IMG/VR virus record: IMGVR_UViG_3300046817_000284 | Span: 1-28,693 of that record | Source: a virus | Length of the DNA stretch: 28,693 nucleotides | Direction: 5' to 3' (one strand) | Shown here: positions 9,275 through 19,500 of the stretch, piece by piece | Layout of the letters: every line of letters starts with the position of its first letter | Position numbering within the stretch: position 1 is the stretch's first letter | Notes under the pieces: generated by a model | Told to the model about the DNA's origin: nothing | Database searches by the model: none | Seen by the model: the letters and a program-made list of their open reading frames with translations, nothing else | Program-made: the position numbers and the translations under genes

Positions 9275-10731
9275 CTTATTCCACCTAATATTTGAATCAG
9301 ACTATTTTCTGTATAGAAATAACTATATGGATCACCAAATATAGCTTGAGTACCACCAGCCGGAGACTGTGGAATTCCATTGATACTTATAGACCATTCT
9401 AAATCTATAATAAATTCACCAACTACTAACATAGAAACTGCATCCAGAAAAACTTTATTCAGCACATTTAAATTGATTGGAGTTGTCCCTGCCGGTAATG
9501 AATTAATGTAGTCTATAATCGCACTTACTGCTGCTTGAGCAATAGCATCAGGAGATACATAATTAGGTGAGTCTGTTATCCATACAACAGTCATACTAAC
9601 AAGTTCTTGTGGGGGAATAACAAATGGGACAACATATGTATCCGGAAAATCTGATATAGAAATTTCGACATTGATAGGATTTGGAGTTACAATACCTCCA
9701 TAAGCATACAAACCAGAATTCGTTGTATCTACAGGAATAGTAAACTGTTTATCAGGGATTGAACCAAGGCTCGATGGAAAAGCTGTTCTAAAAGTTGTTA
9801 TTGGATATGGAGTATTGGTCACCCCACCAATCATTCCAACTACACCAATTATCGTTTCTATATCACCATCCAAAAGATTATGATTATTTGCACAAGTGAC
9901 AATTGCTGGATTAGAATTACTTATATTCGTAATCTCGATTGTTGCCCCAGTTAAACCAGGAACATTAAAATCAGCTTGCCAAATAGCATTAGCGACTTGA
10001 TAAGGATCACCTCCACCAACAATTACGACATATTGACTTCTTACTGTTTGAACAGAAACTAGTCTGTTTTGAACACCTGGAACATTTCCACACAAAGTTT
10101 TCAGGTAACGCCCCATTCCGGTAGAAGCTGCTAATCCTGCAGTCCAACAACGTTCACGAAAAACGCTGATTGGTTCTCCAGTAAGAGACGGAATACCAGA
10201 AATAGGATTTGTTACAGAAAGAGGAATATTAGCAGGGACAGAAGTTATCATTTGAACTACTGTATTCGGTAGAACTTCCCATGATCCTTCCTGAGTCGCC
10301 AAAGCATACATCAACAATGAATTCCTATCTACCCCACAAACTCCACTAGTTTGACAGATATACTGATAAGTTCCATCCGAAACAACAAATCCTTGTGAAA
10401 TTACATATCCTGGAGGTCCTGAAAAAATCACGTAGACCGCAGTATTGGTGATTGGTTGTTTATCTACTCCATACAAAATACCAAGTTGATTTAATAAATA
10501 AGGATTAGCTCCCAATGGGGTAACAGAATTCACGAGGTCTACAAGAAAACTGTCACTTTCAACAAGAGCAAATGTATCAGTGCTGGCAATATCTTCAATT
10601 AATGTTCCAGGTAAATTCGCAGTGTAATCAGGATTAGTGGCCGCTACAAGTGCAATCAACGCTGCTCGCAAATCAGAAGGAGCTGCTGGTTGCAGTCCTT
10701 GAGGTGTCATTACAAGAGGAAGAACTGCCAT
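9271..10731 (-). CDS. baseplate J-like protein
   Basis: The 486-residue protein shows the baseplate-J layout. The N-terminus has TNPDYTANLPGTLIEDIAST and a helix with NQLGILYGV. The middle has PGYVISQGFVVSD and the J-typical GEPISVFRERCW-x4-AASTGMGRYL segment (about 186-210), followed by GVQNRLVSV. The C-terminal part has IPPQELVSMTVVW and AAVSAIIDYINSLPAGTTPINLNVL. Around residues 264-350 an extra beta-domain interrupts the fold (IVTCANNHNLLDGD to TNSGLYAYGG), similar in pattern to the small inserted domains of other phage structural proteins. J proteins form the wedge ring that switches during contraction. It lies four bases from the gp25-like gene and overlaps the gpI-like gene. Confidence 0.9.
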   Translation of the reverse strand: MAVLPLVMTPQGLQPAAPSDLRAALIALVAATNPDYTANLPGTLIEDIASTDTFALVESDSFLVDLVNSVTPLGANPYLLNQLGILYGVDKQPITNTAVYVIFSGPPGYVISQGFVVSDGTYQYICQTSGVCGVDRNSLLMYALATQEGSWEVLPNTVVQMITSVPANIPLSVTNPISGIPSLTGEPISVFRERCWTAGLAASTGMGRYLKTLCGNVPGVQNRLVSVQTVRSQYVVIVGGGDPYQVANAIWQADFNVPGLTGATIEITNISNSNPAIVTCANNHNLLDGDIETIIGVVGMIGGVTNTPYPITTFRTAFPSSLGSIPDKQFTIPVDTTNSGLYAYGGIVTPNPINVEISISDFPDTYVVPFVIPPQELVSMTVVWITDSPNYVSPDAIAQAAVSAIIDYINSLPAGTTPINLNVLNKVFLDAVSMLVVGEFIIDLEWSISINGIPQSPAGGTQAIFGDPYSYFYTENSLIQILGGIR

Positions 10732-10734
10732 GAC

Positions 10735-11154
10735 CTATATCGGTTGTTGTTGAGGAAAGTCTGGTTTCGTTTGAATACCTACTCTAGCCCCATAGTTAGT
10801 TAAGATGCTGATATTGTAATTAGGAGCAGGAGCTCCATCTTGACCAGCGGCATAACTATCCGCAGATCCCTGGGCTATAGGAGCTAAAGTCATAAGAAGA
10901 GACGCAAAATATTGTGCAAATCGTTGTTGTATTCGTATCATATATAAATCAGGATATACTTGAGTTATAACAGACTCATGAGCAGGAATGCCCCAATCAG
11001 CAAAAAATGGACTTTCACCCAGATTAAGTTTACAGACTTGAGCTAACCAAGTGACATTAACAGAATCATTAAATCCATTTAAATCGGTCGTAACAATCCA
11101 CCACGTCTTTTTACCAGTAAGAACATCTTGAGTTCGACCAAAAACTCTACTCAT
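10735..11154 (-). CDS. gp25-like baseplate wedge protein
   Basis: The 139-residue protein is encoded between spike and J, the canonical place of the lysozyme-like wedge component (gpW/gp25 group). The sequence fits: WLAQVCKLNLGESPFFADWG, an IPAHESVITQVYPDLYMIRI segment, a helix with FAQYFASLLMTL and a final beta-strand (NYNISILTNYGARVGI). These blocks match baseplate proteins of similar length in other contractile-tailed phages. It should help connect the sheath's first ring to the baseplate. The ATG overlaps the spike stop as ATGA. The Q-rich C-terminus (FPQQQPI) is unremarkable. No catalytic glutamate of a lysozyme is expected in this family. Confidence 0.8.
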   Translation of the reverse strand: MSRVFGRTQDVLTGKKTWWIVTTDLNGFNDSVNVTWLAQVCKLNLGESPFFADWGIPAHESVITQVYPDLYMIRIQQRFAQYFASLLMTLAPIAQGSADSYAAGQDGAPAPNYNISILTNYGARVGIQTKPDFPQQQPI

Positions 11155-12071
11155 CCTATGCGACCCTGAGCATTAATCATAGGACCGCCGACCGTAGCAA
11201 TCTTAGCATATTTTCCCGTTTTACCATCACCACCAACATAAATAGTTTCATCTGAAGGAACTTGCAGTGTAATCTGTTTGTTCTTTCCATCAACAGTTAT
11301 TAGATGACTTGAGTCTTTACTTTGAATTGTAGCTAACCCATCTTTATCAAAACTGAATTGAGTTTTGTCATTATCTTGTTGACTGCTATTACTTCCACTA
11401 CCACTTCCGTTACTACTAGATCCAGCCCCACCTAAACCACCACTGGAACCACTAATGAGATCAGTTAAGCCTTTGCTCAGAAAACCTCGTGCCGCTATAA
11501 AGTTTCTTTGTTCCATTAAACGCATGTGTGTTCGTAACATAGCTGGAGATGTACTACCACCGCCGCTTCCATTTCCTGTACTGGTTCCGGTACTACTCCC
11601 TGATTGACTACCTTGCTGACTATTTTCTTCTTGCTTCTCCATAGTCTTAACGATCCAACCGTTAGGACCACCAGTTTCGTGATGCTGATCATAATCACGC
11701 TTGGGGGCTTTCAGATTAGCTACCGGTTGAAAACTCAATGTTGACAAATTTGCACGAGGATAGAAACTAGTGTTTCCTCCCGCATAAGCACTAACGCCTC
11801 CCATATAATAACCACCAGGAACCGCATATCCTTTATCTCCTACCTGAGTAGGTTCCCGGCCAAACCTAGAAAATCCTTGCGTCATCTTCACTGTTGGCAT
11901 TGTGAAGATGCTATTATTCGTTTCAAACTGTACGTGGATAAAATCTTTTTCTACCTTAACTACATGACATGGCAAAGACTTCGCTTGACTTTCTTGCGAA
12001 TCATTAGTTTTTCTAGTTGACCATATCCCCATACGATGAGGAAATGGATGTTTTATTGAATCGTAACGCAT
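11151..12071 (-). CDS. baseplate central spike protein (gpV/gp5-like, OB-fold)
   Basis: The 306-residue protein begins with a short tail, then an OB-fold-like beta-domain (about 33-125: LPCHVVKVEKDFIHVQFET, later EPTQVGDKGYAVPGGYYMGG). Two Ser/Gly-rich linkers (about 150-175 and 207-230) flank a helix (MLRTHMRLMEQRNFIAARGF). The last 70 residues are repetitive short strands (GLATIQSKDSSHLITVDGKN, QITLQVPSDETIYVG), which would build the triple-stranded needle. This protein pierces the host envelope at the tip of the tail tube. The Ser/Gly linkers are longer than usual and give the gene a low-complexity look. No metal-binding HxH apex is visible. Confidence 0.78.
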   Translation of the reverse strand: MRYDSIKHPFPHRMGIWSTRKTNDSQESQAKSLPCHVVKVEKDFIHVQFETNNSIFTMPTVKMTQGFSRFGREPTQVGDKGYAVPGGYYMGGVSAYAGGNTSFYPRANLSTLSFQPVANLKAPKRDYDQHHETGGPNGWIVKTMEKQEENSQQGSQSGSSTGTSTGNGSGGGSTSPAMLRTHMRLMEQRNFIAARGFLSKGLTDLISGSSGGLGGAGSSSNGSGSGSNSSQQDNDKTQFSFDKDGLATIQSKDSSHLITVDGKNKQITLQVPSDETIYVGGDGKTGKYAKIATVGGPMINAQGRIG

Positions 12072-12079
12072 GTGTTATC

Positions 12080-12604
12080 TCACGGATTGATTTCAAACGC
12101 ACCATTGCGATAAACTAATGAAGATATATTAAATACAGGTTCAATCATATCCAACATTCTATTAACAGTTCCTAATATGCCAACTGGTCCAGGGTCAGTT
12201 GGCATAGGAAATGTAAACGTAATTGTGTCCAGATGTAAACATCTAAATTTTCCATTGTAAGTATCCGGACTAAATCCCAATAAAGTATAGTCTATAATCG
12301 TACCGGGAGGAGTTACTAGTCCAGCATGAGATACTGGGACTGGCCATAATGCAGGATCTACCATTCGTATCATAACAGAATTTAGAAATGGATCATAAAT
12401 TGCCTTTTGGATGTTACGTGCTGGTGGACTAGAGACTAGTGGCACCGTAATTATCCAAATTTTATTTTGATCATAAATATCAATATAATATCGTTGTGCA
12501 GAGACATTCCAAGTTACTGTGATAGTATAGTTTTCTCCATCTAAATTCATAGGAATAGTGGGAGTAATAATATTAGAAGGAATAAAAGGAATAATTATTG
12601 TCAC
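12080..12604 (-). CDS. baseplate protein, plug-like (Pam3 gp18-type beta-domain)
   Basis: The 174-residue protein starts with GTG, overlapping the stop of the preceding gene as GTGA. The N-terminal 100 residues match the pattern of small baseplate plug domains: MNLDGENYTITVTWNVSAQ, RYYIDIYDQNKIWIITVPLV, then SPPARNIQKAIYDP. The C-terminal half contains PGTIIDYTLLGFSPDTYNGK and ends with LVYRNGAFEINP. In cyanophage Pam3 the corresponding protein plugs the hub; by position (between the 261-aa protein and the spike) the same role is likely here. It is predominantly beta-stranded, with no cysteines. The assignment to the Pam3 gp18 family is by pattern and should be treated as moderate. Confidence 0.72.
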   Translation of the reverse strand: MTIIIPFIPSNIITPTIPMNLDGENYTITVTWNVSAQRYYIDIYDQNKIWIITVPLVSSPPARNIQKAIYDPFLNSVMIRMVDPALWPVPVSHAGLVTPPGTIIDYTLLGFSPDTYNGKFRCLHLDTITFTFPMPTDPGPVGILGTVNRMLDMIEPVFNISSLVYRNGAFEINP

Positions 12605-13386
12605 GATATTCCACCAAGACTAAATCCTGCTGATGGTGCTGATGCTGGATAATTAAAAGCATTATGTGATGTTGGAGGATTAGTTGCCAAAGAAGGTGGT
12701 CCTCCTGCTAAAGCTCCAACTATTTTCAATGTTCCCTTCATCTGTGTTGGTTGTGCTGACTGTGCTCCAACTTGAGTTCCTGTAATCTTTCCATTTGTCG
12801 GTAATCCTTGTGTCAATTTACTGTTGAGACTACTCAATGCTCCAGTCGCTCCTGACAGTGTAACAAGAGGTTGTTCAAAATCAAATCTCCACGCATTCTG
12901 TGGTAACGAATTCTGTGCTCGTGAGACATCAGTTAAAGCCGTCATAATAAGATTTTCATATACACATGCTGGAGTTACAACAGTATAAGTTCCTCCAATA
13001 TTATTATGCTTTTCTAATGTCGCCTTCAACATCGTAAATATATGTAGTTTATAATCCCACCCATTCCCCTTTTGCCGCATTGGAGTATCCATTAAAACTG
13101 ACAATGTCAATGGTTCTCTAATCACAGCATTAGCAGCCACCCATTGATTAGCAAATGGATATTTACCTATTTGTTGAAGAATTAGCTGACCTCCAGGTAC
13201 AACATTGAAAGCACCAAATGCATTATCTAAATCATTAATATCATAAGGTAAGTCTAAAGGAGTACCTGAAGAAAACAAACTAATCAATGATATCATAGAT
13301 GGTGAGAGCGAAGAAGCCACACCACCGGTCAAAATAATAGGACTAACTTGATATCGAAGTTGAGCCTGAGTATTAGATGATGGCAT
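12601..13386 (-). CDS. baseplate/tail-tip adaptor protein
   Basis: The 261-residue protein shows a pattern familiar from myophage baseplates: RYQVSPIILTGGVASSL, then PYDINDLDNAFGAFNVVPGG, IGKYPFANQWVAANAVIREP, GTYTVVTPACVYENLIMTAL and QNAWRFDFEQPLVTL. The first 190 residues are the conserved core, the last 70 a Gly/Pro/Ser-rich tail with little structure. It lies between the second tape-measure-like gene and the plug-like gene, consistent with a ring that joins tube, hub and baseplate. The exact equivalent (distal tail protein or LysM-type adaptor) cannot be decided without structural comparison. No peptidoglycan hydrolase motif is seen. Confidence 0.75.
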   Translation of the reverse strand: MPSSNTQAQLRYQVSPIILTGGVASSLSPSMISLISLFSSGTPLDLPYDINDLDNAFGAFNVVPGGQLILQQIGKYPFANQWVAANAVIREPLTLSVLMDTPMRQKGNGWDYKLHIFTMLKATLEKHNNIGGTYTVVTPACVYENLIMTALTDVSRAQNSLPQNAWRFDFEQPLVTLSGATGALSSLNSKLTQGLPTNGKITGTQVGAQSAQPTQMKGTLKIVGALAGGPPSLATNPPTSHNAFNYPASAPSAGFSLGGIS

Positions 13387-13389
13387 ACT

Positions 13390-15003
13390 TCAACCCATCC
13401 CCGCTATTTCCATACGAACGCTAGGATGTTCGTTATGAACATGGATACTAGCAGTGCGTCCCATTTGCCACTGATCCATATCCAATGGCCCAGAACGCCC
13501 CATAGGTCCACCAGGAGCATTTAAACTAGACAATAAAGAATGATTATATTGTGCGAACATACTATTCAAACCACCTTTACCGGGAGCTGCTCTACTAACT
13601 GCGAACTGATTTCTTCCTAAAGAACTCTGTTTCCCAAATGGAGCGAATGAAGGACCCAATGGTGGAGATGATCCATAATCTGGACTACTCATCCATGGAC
13701 CACCAACAGGTCCTGATTTTGTAGTCGCAACTCCTGGACCAAACGCTTTCGGGACCATGAATGAATTAATAAAATCAGCACTCTTAGACGGAGTTAGATT
13801 TCCTTGAGAAGGAAGCGAAGATGGAGCAGAAGTTGCAGGAGCAGAAATTGCGGGAGCAGAAGTTGCAGGAGCAGCAATAGAAGGAGCATTACCAGGAGCT
13901 TCTGCTCCCTGAGCAGGACTAATAGGAGCTAAAAATTTCATCATAGTATTCAGTTTATCGACTAATTCTCCTGTTGTCTTACTCAATCCATCCATATGTG
14001 TTTTGAAATTAGTAATTGGATCATCAGGTCCACCAAACATTGATCTTCCAAGTCTCTTAACCAAATTCATTGGTAGATTATAATCTGTTATCGTATCTAT
14101 CCATCCAGGAATTTTTGGTAATGATTGAGTCACAAAATTAGAAGTTGCAGTAAGATATGGAGCTAATGCCGCCAACATCTTTGTTAAGTCAGCTCGAAAT
14201 ACCGCTGCAAAAGTAGTCCAAGACTCAAACAACTTATCAAGTTTTTCTTCTTCTGCTGGTGTTACTTTTGGAACATTCTTTTCTATCAATTCACTGAGTG
14301 CAGCTTCTTTATGAGCAGCCCGTCTTCCCTCTGGAGTGAGCATACTTCTAATTTTATCTTCACCTAATAAAGGAGTTAAACCAACTTGACCGGCAGTCAT
14401 TAATGCAGTTGTTGATGGCTGAGCTCCTATAAAATCTGCTCCTTTCCTTAGTAGTTCTCTACGAATCTCTTCAGGCGTTTTATTTCTAGTATCAATACCT
14501 AAGAGATTACCAGAAGCTAAAGCCTTGAATCCAGGATGTGTTGGATCATGCATTGCAGAAGTAATATTAGCAATCTGCGATGCAACATCCCCAGGAAACT
14601 GTTGACCGGCAACTTGACCAGCCATCGTTTGTTGATAAGTACCTCCTATTCCTAAAGCTTGGCGCTGACGTTGAATAAAAGAATTTAACAATCTATCTAT
14701 ACCAAACATCCCGGCTCCGCCGCCGAGCATCATCACGGTGGAACCGATTAACGTAGCCCATCTTCCAAATTGATTAGTTATACTAGAAACAGAAGTATGA
14801 AGTCTATTAGATGAAGATATCAATGAACTTATAGTGGTATTTAGAGTTTGAGCAGCTCTTGTAGTTCCAGTTATTGATGTTTGAATATTTTGAAATGAAG
14901 TTGTTAAGGTTTGGACTCTAGTCACAAACGCATCAAAATTCTTAGTAAATGCTTGAAACTGAGCATCATCAACTTGAACTGTTAAAGTAACAACTCGAGC
15001 CAT
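13390..15003 (-). CDS. second tape-measure-like tail protein
   Basis: The 537-residue protein begins with a Thr/Ser-rich helical region of coiled-coil character (MARVVTLTVQVDDAQFQAFT onwards, to about 80), then a hydrophobic, possibly membrane-active segment (residues 80-108, WATLIGSTVMMLGGGAGMFG). Residues 110-296 are helical and share the layout of the 1287-aa protein, including TPAEEEKLDKLF and FAAVFRADL (248-272) against TPQEEEDTINFL and FATAKADF there. Then follow an Ala/Pro/Ser linker with repeated APATSAP (about 372-395) and a Gly/Pro/Ser-rich C-terminus. It lacks enzymatic domains. It probably sits inside the tube or at the tail tip. The start overlaps the hub stop as TAATG. Confidence 0.75.
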   Translation of the reverse strand: MARVVTLTVQVDDAQFQAFTKNFDAFVTRVQTLTTSFQNIQTSITGTTRAAQTLNTTISSLISSSNRLHTSVSSITNQFGRWATLIGSTVMMLGGGAGMFGIDRLLNSFIQRQRQALGIGGTYQQTMAGQVAGQQFPGDVASQIANITSAMHDPTHPGFKALASGNLLGIDTRNKTPEEIRRELLRKGADFIGAQPSTTALMTAGQVGLTPLLGEDKIRSMLTPEGRRAAHKEAALSELIEKNVPKVTPAEEEKLDKLFESWTTFAAVFRADLTKMLAALAPYLTATSNFVTQSLPKIPGWIDTITDYNLPMNLVKRLGRSMFGGPDDPITNFKTHMDGLSKTTGELVDKLNTMMKFLAPISPAQGAEAPGNAPSIAAPATSAPAISAPATSAPSSLPSQGNLTPSKSADFINSFMVPKAFGPGVATTKSGPVGGPWMSSPDYGSSPPLGPSFAPFGKQSSLGRNQFAVSRAAPGKGGLNSMFAQYNHSLLSSLNAPGGPMGRSGPLDMDQWQMGRTASIHVHNEHPSVRMEIAGMG

Positions 15004-16505
15004 TAGTGTCTCCGAACACTACGTTTGAATATACTACCAAACGACATAATCTGTTGATTAGAAGATGGTTCATTAGGATCAGAAGGATCAACAATAATTG
15101 GTTTTCCTATTTCTACATTACCTAATGGTTCTGTATTATTAGGAAGTGGAGGTACACCAAATTGACTTTGACTACCAATCTGATTAGATATATTAAATGT
15201 AGGAACAGCAGGTGGGTTAGATGCTAATCCACGAATAACCGTACACCAGTAATTTCCATCAGGATTTCGGAAATCACCTATATGAGTAATTTTAGTGATT
15301 GAAATATACATACCTTCAAAAGTTATATTAGATCTTTGCTGAGAAGATTGAGAAACAATTCCTGCTGGTCCTGCAAAATTTATCAGTGTTCCGGTTGGAA
15401 TTATCAGTTTATCATTTAGTGCTAAATGTCCGCGCATGACAACTTTAATTTCTACAGTATTTACATCGACCCATGTTGGCTGACCAATCAAGTCAATAGC
15501 ACTAAGGTTATCACTCGCTGAAAAACCTGTTCCATCCCATATATTCATCACACCATTATCAACAGACATATGAACACCAAGATAATTTTTAGCTCCCATA
15601 ATAGATCTACTAAGATTTAAAATATAACCAGCATATTGTTCTAAATTTTGATAGACACCAGCATCTTGATAATTCAACTTTAACTGCGGTGAAATATTAA
15701 TTTTCATTTTTAATTGAGGAAATGCAGTAGATAACGTCTGCTGAATTGCTGACGACAATGGCATATTTTCCATCATATTATGGATTATATTCAATGGCTT
15801 AGTGAGGCCAGGGAAACCACCACCTAATAATGAAGACAACGCACCACCAGCACCAGACAATCCAGAACTCAAGCCTCCGACTAAAGTTCCTAGACCAAAA
15901 TCACCTCCACCATCTAGTGGATTAACAACCGGTTGTCTTCCTCGTGCAAAATTTCTACGATCTATAGATCGAATTCCTGTACGATTTACACGAAAGTTTT
16001 GTGCGTCTGCTGTAGTTGCCTGAGAAGCTGGAGCAGCAGAAGTACTACTATTAGAAGATGTATCACCAAATTGACCTTGACTCCCGACACCAGTATTTGT
16101 ACTTGGTGATGAAGCTATAAAAGATATACCAAGGGACATATCAGTCCCAACCCAACTACCCCAAGTCTTAGCAATAGTTCCTGAAACCAACTGACCAGCG
16201 TTTCTAGATTGAGCAGTAGCTAATTCTGGTCCCGGTTTAATTCCTCCAAATATTTTAATTGGAGTACCAATTAATTTATTTGAGTCTTTTATCTGCTGCC
16301 AACTTACACCTTGAATTTCTACAGTTGACTGATCACTTGCTGCCATTCCATTCTGTGGATCATTCGAAGCATTATAAACTTCTAAATTCATCAAAACTTC
16401 TTGTGCTCCAGGATCAGCAACACCACTAGGATGTGAAGTCCATCCTGAACCAAACGATCCTCCAGTAGCTCCTCCTCCAGCTAATTGAATATCATAATAT
16501 CTCAC
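15003..16505 (-). CDS. baseplate hub protein (gp27-like role)
   Basis: The 500-residue protein uses a GTG start overlapping the previous stop as GTGA. The N-terminus (MRYYDIQLAG, then EVLMNLEVYNASNDPQNGMA) and the following STVEIQGVSWQQI, IKIFGGIKPG and LVSGTIAKTWGSWVGTDMSL resemble hub proteins of myophages, where a first beta-barrel domain organises the tail tip. Residues about 130-250 are a Ser/Gly/Ala-rich insertion. The second half returns to folded sequence (LKMKINISPQLKLNYQD, VWIDV-type strands, VIRGLASNPP). The short motif GSQ-(G/S)-QFG occurs twice, before the insertion (about 142) and near the C-terminus. The hub joins tube, spike and tape measure. Its gene lies between two tape-measure-like genes. 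Confidence 0.75.
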   Translation of the reverse strand: MRYYDIQLAGGGATGGSFGSGWTSHPSGVADPGAQEVLMNLEVYNASNDPQNGMAASDQSTVEIQGVSWQQIKDSNKLIGTPIKIFGGIKPGPELATAQSRNAGQLVSGTIAKTWGSWVGTDMSLGISFIASSPSTNTGVGSQGQFGDTSSNSSTSAAPASQATTADAQNFRVNRTGIRSIDRRNFARGRQPVVNPLDGGGDFGLGTLVGGLSSGLSGAGGALSSLLGGGFPGLTKPLNIIHNMMENMPLSSAIQQTLSTAFPQLKMKINISPQLKLNYQDAGVYQNLEQYAGYILNLSRSIMGAKNYLGVHMSVDNGVMNIWDGTGFSASDNLSAIDLIGQPTWVDVNTVEIKVVMRGHLALNDKLIIPTGTLINFAGPAGIVSQSSQQRSNITFEGMYISITKITHIGDFRNPDGNYWCTVIRGLASNPPAVPTFNISNQIGSQSQFGVPPLPNNTEPLGNVEIGKPIIVDPSDPNEPSSNQQIMSFGSIFKRSVRRH

Positions 16506-19500
16506 AGTGCTGGACCTCCCATCACTGCTGCTGCATTAATACGAGCAGCATCCCGAACTCTCCTAAATTCGGCTAAAGCATCTTTCGGACGACCCTTTGG
16601 TGGATCAGCTAATCCAAACCAAGTACCTCTAGTAGCATGTAACATCCGTTGATAATCATTCTTTTCTATAAGATCTTTATATTCATTCGGCCAACGTCGC
16701 TTCATATATTCTGCAACCGCACTGGTTTGCTGTTCCAAAGTGCTATCATGATATGGCCCTCCAGTAAGATGTTGAGCCATATCACGAGACATTCCCAATC
16801 TGTTAACTGCATCATCAACTTGTTCTTGATTCATTTGATAGTAGCCATAATCTGCTCCAGCCTTACCTAATCTTGCAACATTCTTATTAGTTCCCGGTTG
16901 ATTAAGATTTTCAGCATAAGCTTGTTTACGACTAAAATCTGTTTCTGTACGACCAATAGCTCTTGTGAAAGCTCGAGCATTAACCGGGATATTGTTAGGT
17001 TCTTCTTCGTGTTTATCAAGCTCTGGTGGAGGAGTAGTTATCATAGATTGCGGGGATAATAGATTCGTTTGTTTTTGCCAAGGATCATGAACCGGAGCAC
17101 CCCTACGACGCATTGGAGATGCAGTCTGTACATCAGAAAGATTACTTCCGGCAGAACCATTCCATTTAATTTCAGCCTTAGCATCGGACCTATTATGTAG
17201 TTTCGCTTCTTTAAGAGCTGGATGCGTTAGACTACCGTGTTTTTCTTCTGGATGTTGTGGAGGATCATCCTTTTTGGGTTCTTCTTCTTTAGGTTTTGTA
17301 GATATTGGAGTTGGATCAAACATTCTTGGTGTATCTATAATGCTATTAGGTGGTTCTTCTTTCTTAATATTTACGTCTTTAACTGAAGGAGTATCTAATC
17401 CTTGTAACAACCTTTCCATAGTAGGTCCACGATTAGACCGTTCACCCTCTATATCAAAGTGTTCAAGATCAGAACGATTTGCCCCTGTCGCTGGGTCAGC
17501 TATACCTGGGCCTCCACTAGCATTAAAGAAACCTCCCCAATTGAACGCATGTGCCAATTCTGGATGACGTACAAGCATTTCACGACGAGCATGAACTGCT
17601 AATTCTCTATAGAGTCCAGTAGTATCCAGTCCATAAGGATTAATTATGTTCCCATGTGGATCCATAATATGTACATCTAAAGCATGAGCCCGACCATGTG
17701 GGTCATGAGTAGTTCGAAGTCCAGACGAACCTACAACTGTATAACCGGGATGTGCAGCCTCAAAACGATCTTTTGCACCAGACATAATTTCTCGTAAGCG
17801 TGGATCAACAGGTCCTGGATTCCATCTTCCTTCTTTCCCTGGTTGTACTGGCAGATCTGACCATTGACCCGGTCCACGTTTAGCAGGTCCTGGAGCAGCA
17901 AGTGCTCCTGGTAAATCCATATGATTCACACCCGGTAAGGCAATATTGCCATCTACTCCAGGAGCACCTGTGATAGTATACTTGAGACCTGGAAATTCTT
18001 GACGTAAGTGGTTTGCCGCATAACCACCCTGAGAAAATCCATAAACTGCATCAATTCCACCCTGTTGTAACCGAGCGCGTGCTACTGATAGTTGACCTTT
18101 GGAATCGTCTCCAGATACGTCTATTACTTCTAATTTGTAACCATTCGCGGTTGCATACTTTCGTGCTGATGCTTCAATTTCAGCAGGGGATTTATCACCA
18201 TAACGTGATTTCATCCCATGTAGAAACAACATCGTCTTAGTTCCAGTAGCAGGGGCAGCAGAAGCTGGAGCTGGAGCTGAAGCTGGTGCATCTCTATACA
18301 GTGGTGATCGCCCCATTCCAGTGACTAAAGAATTAGTTTTCTCTAACTGATCTTTAGGAATAGATCGTAAATCACTTTCAGTAAGCTGTTCACCTTTTCT
18401 AATCTTAGAATCAATTGCCGATGGGAGAGTTACTCCCTCACTTTTGAGTCGGTCAGCTACAGTTGGTCCCATGCCAGCAGGAATATCAGGTGGAATAAAA
18501 GTACGCACAGGAGCAGCAGGAGCAGAAGGAGCAGAAGGAGTAGCAGGAGCAGAAGGAACAGCAGGAGCTCCTACACCAGCAGCAGTTCTTGCATTACGTC
18601 GTCGTTCAGCTAAATTTGGTGCTCTTGGTGCTTCATAATTTAGTGTTAATGCATCAGAAACTTCATCTTGATTACCTCTACGTAATGCTTGTTGAGATCG
18701 CCCAAAACGAGGATTTGACATCACCTCATGAGCCATCCAACGACTTTGGTTGGCTGTGTTATTAGGATCAAGGTTATTTGCAGCCATCCATCGAATCATA
18801 TCCTGACCACGTGAATAGTCAGCACCATAAATTGATTTCACATATCCTGGTCTCCCGCCTTTCCCCGCATCGTGATACTGACTTACTAATCCACTTTCTG
18901 CAATTGCTTGTCCAACTAGTCCATTCGCTCCTACTTCAGCTTGCTCTACAGTTAATCCCTCTTTCATCAATTGATCTTTGGCAGCAGCTTTGATGTTAGC
19001 TATATTTGGCCAACGTCCACCTGTCGTTGATGATGGAGGTTGCGGAACAGTACCACGATATCCACCATCTACACCCCTAACATCACTTCTACCTCGCATT
19101 CCAGCAGGAATTACATTACCTCTCACTCCACTAGGACCTACATCACCTCTAACAGCACCTCGTGCTATTGCTCTGCCTCTAACTCTCGCTGCTATAGCAA
19201 GATTTCCTGGACTAGTCCTACTAGTGAGACGAGAAATCTGATTTTGAAATTCTTGAGCCTTATCTTGTATATACTTATCCAAATCAGCAAGCTGCTTTTC
19301 AAAATTCTTTATAACATCATTATCTCCATTCTTCTTAGATTTATTTACCGAACCAGGTTTATCGCTGGATGTTTCAAATGACTTTAACCATCTAGTCAAT
19401 CTATCTGATAGTTTTGTCAAAGCATCAGCTAAACCAGAACTAACGAGTGATTTCAAAAAATCTGCTTTTGCAGTTGCAAATAGAATTCGTTTTGCATTCA

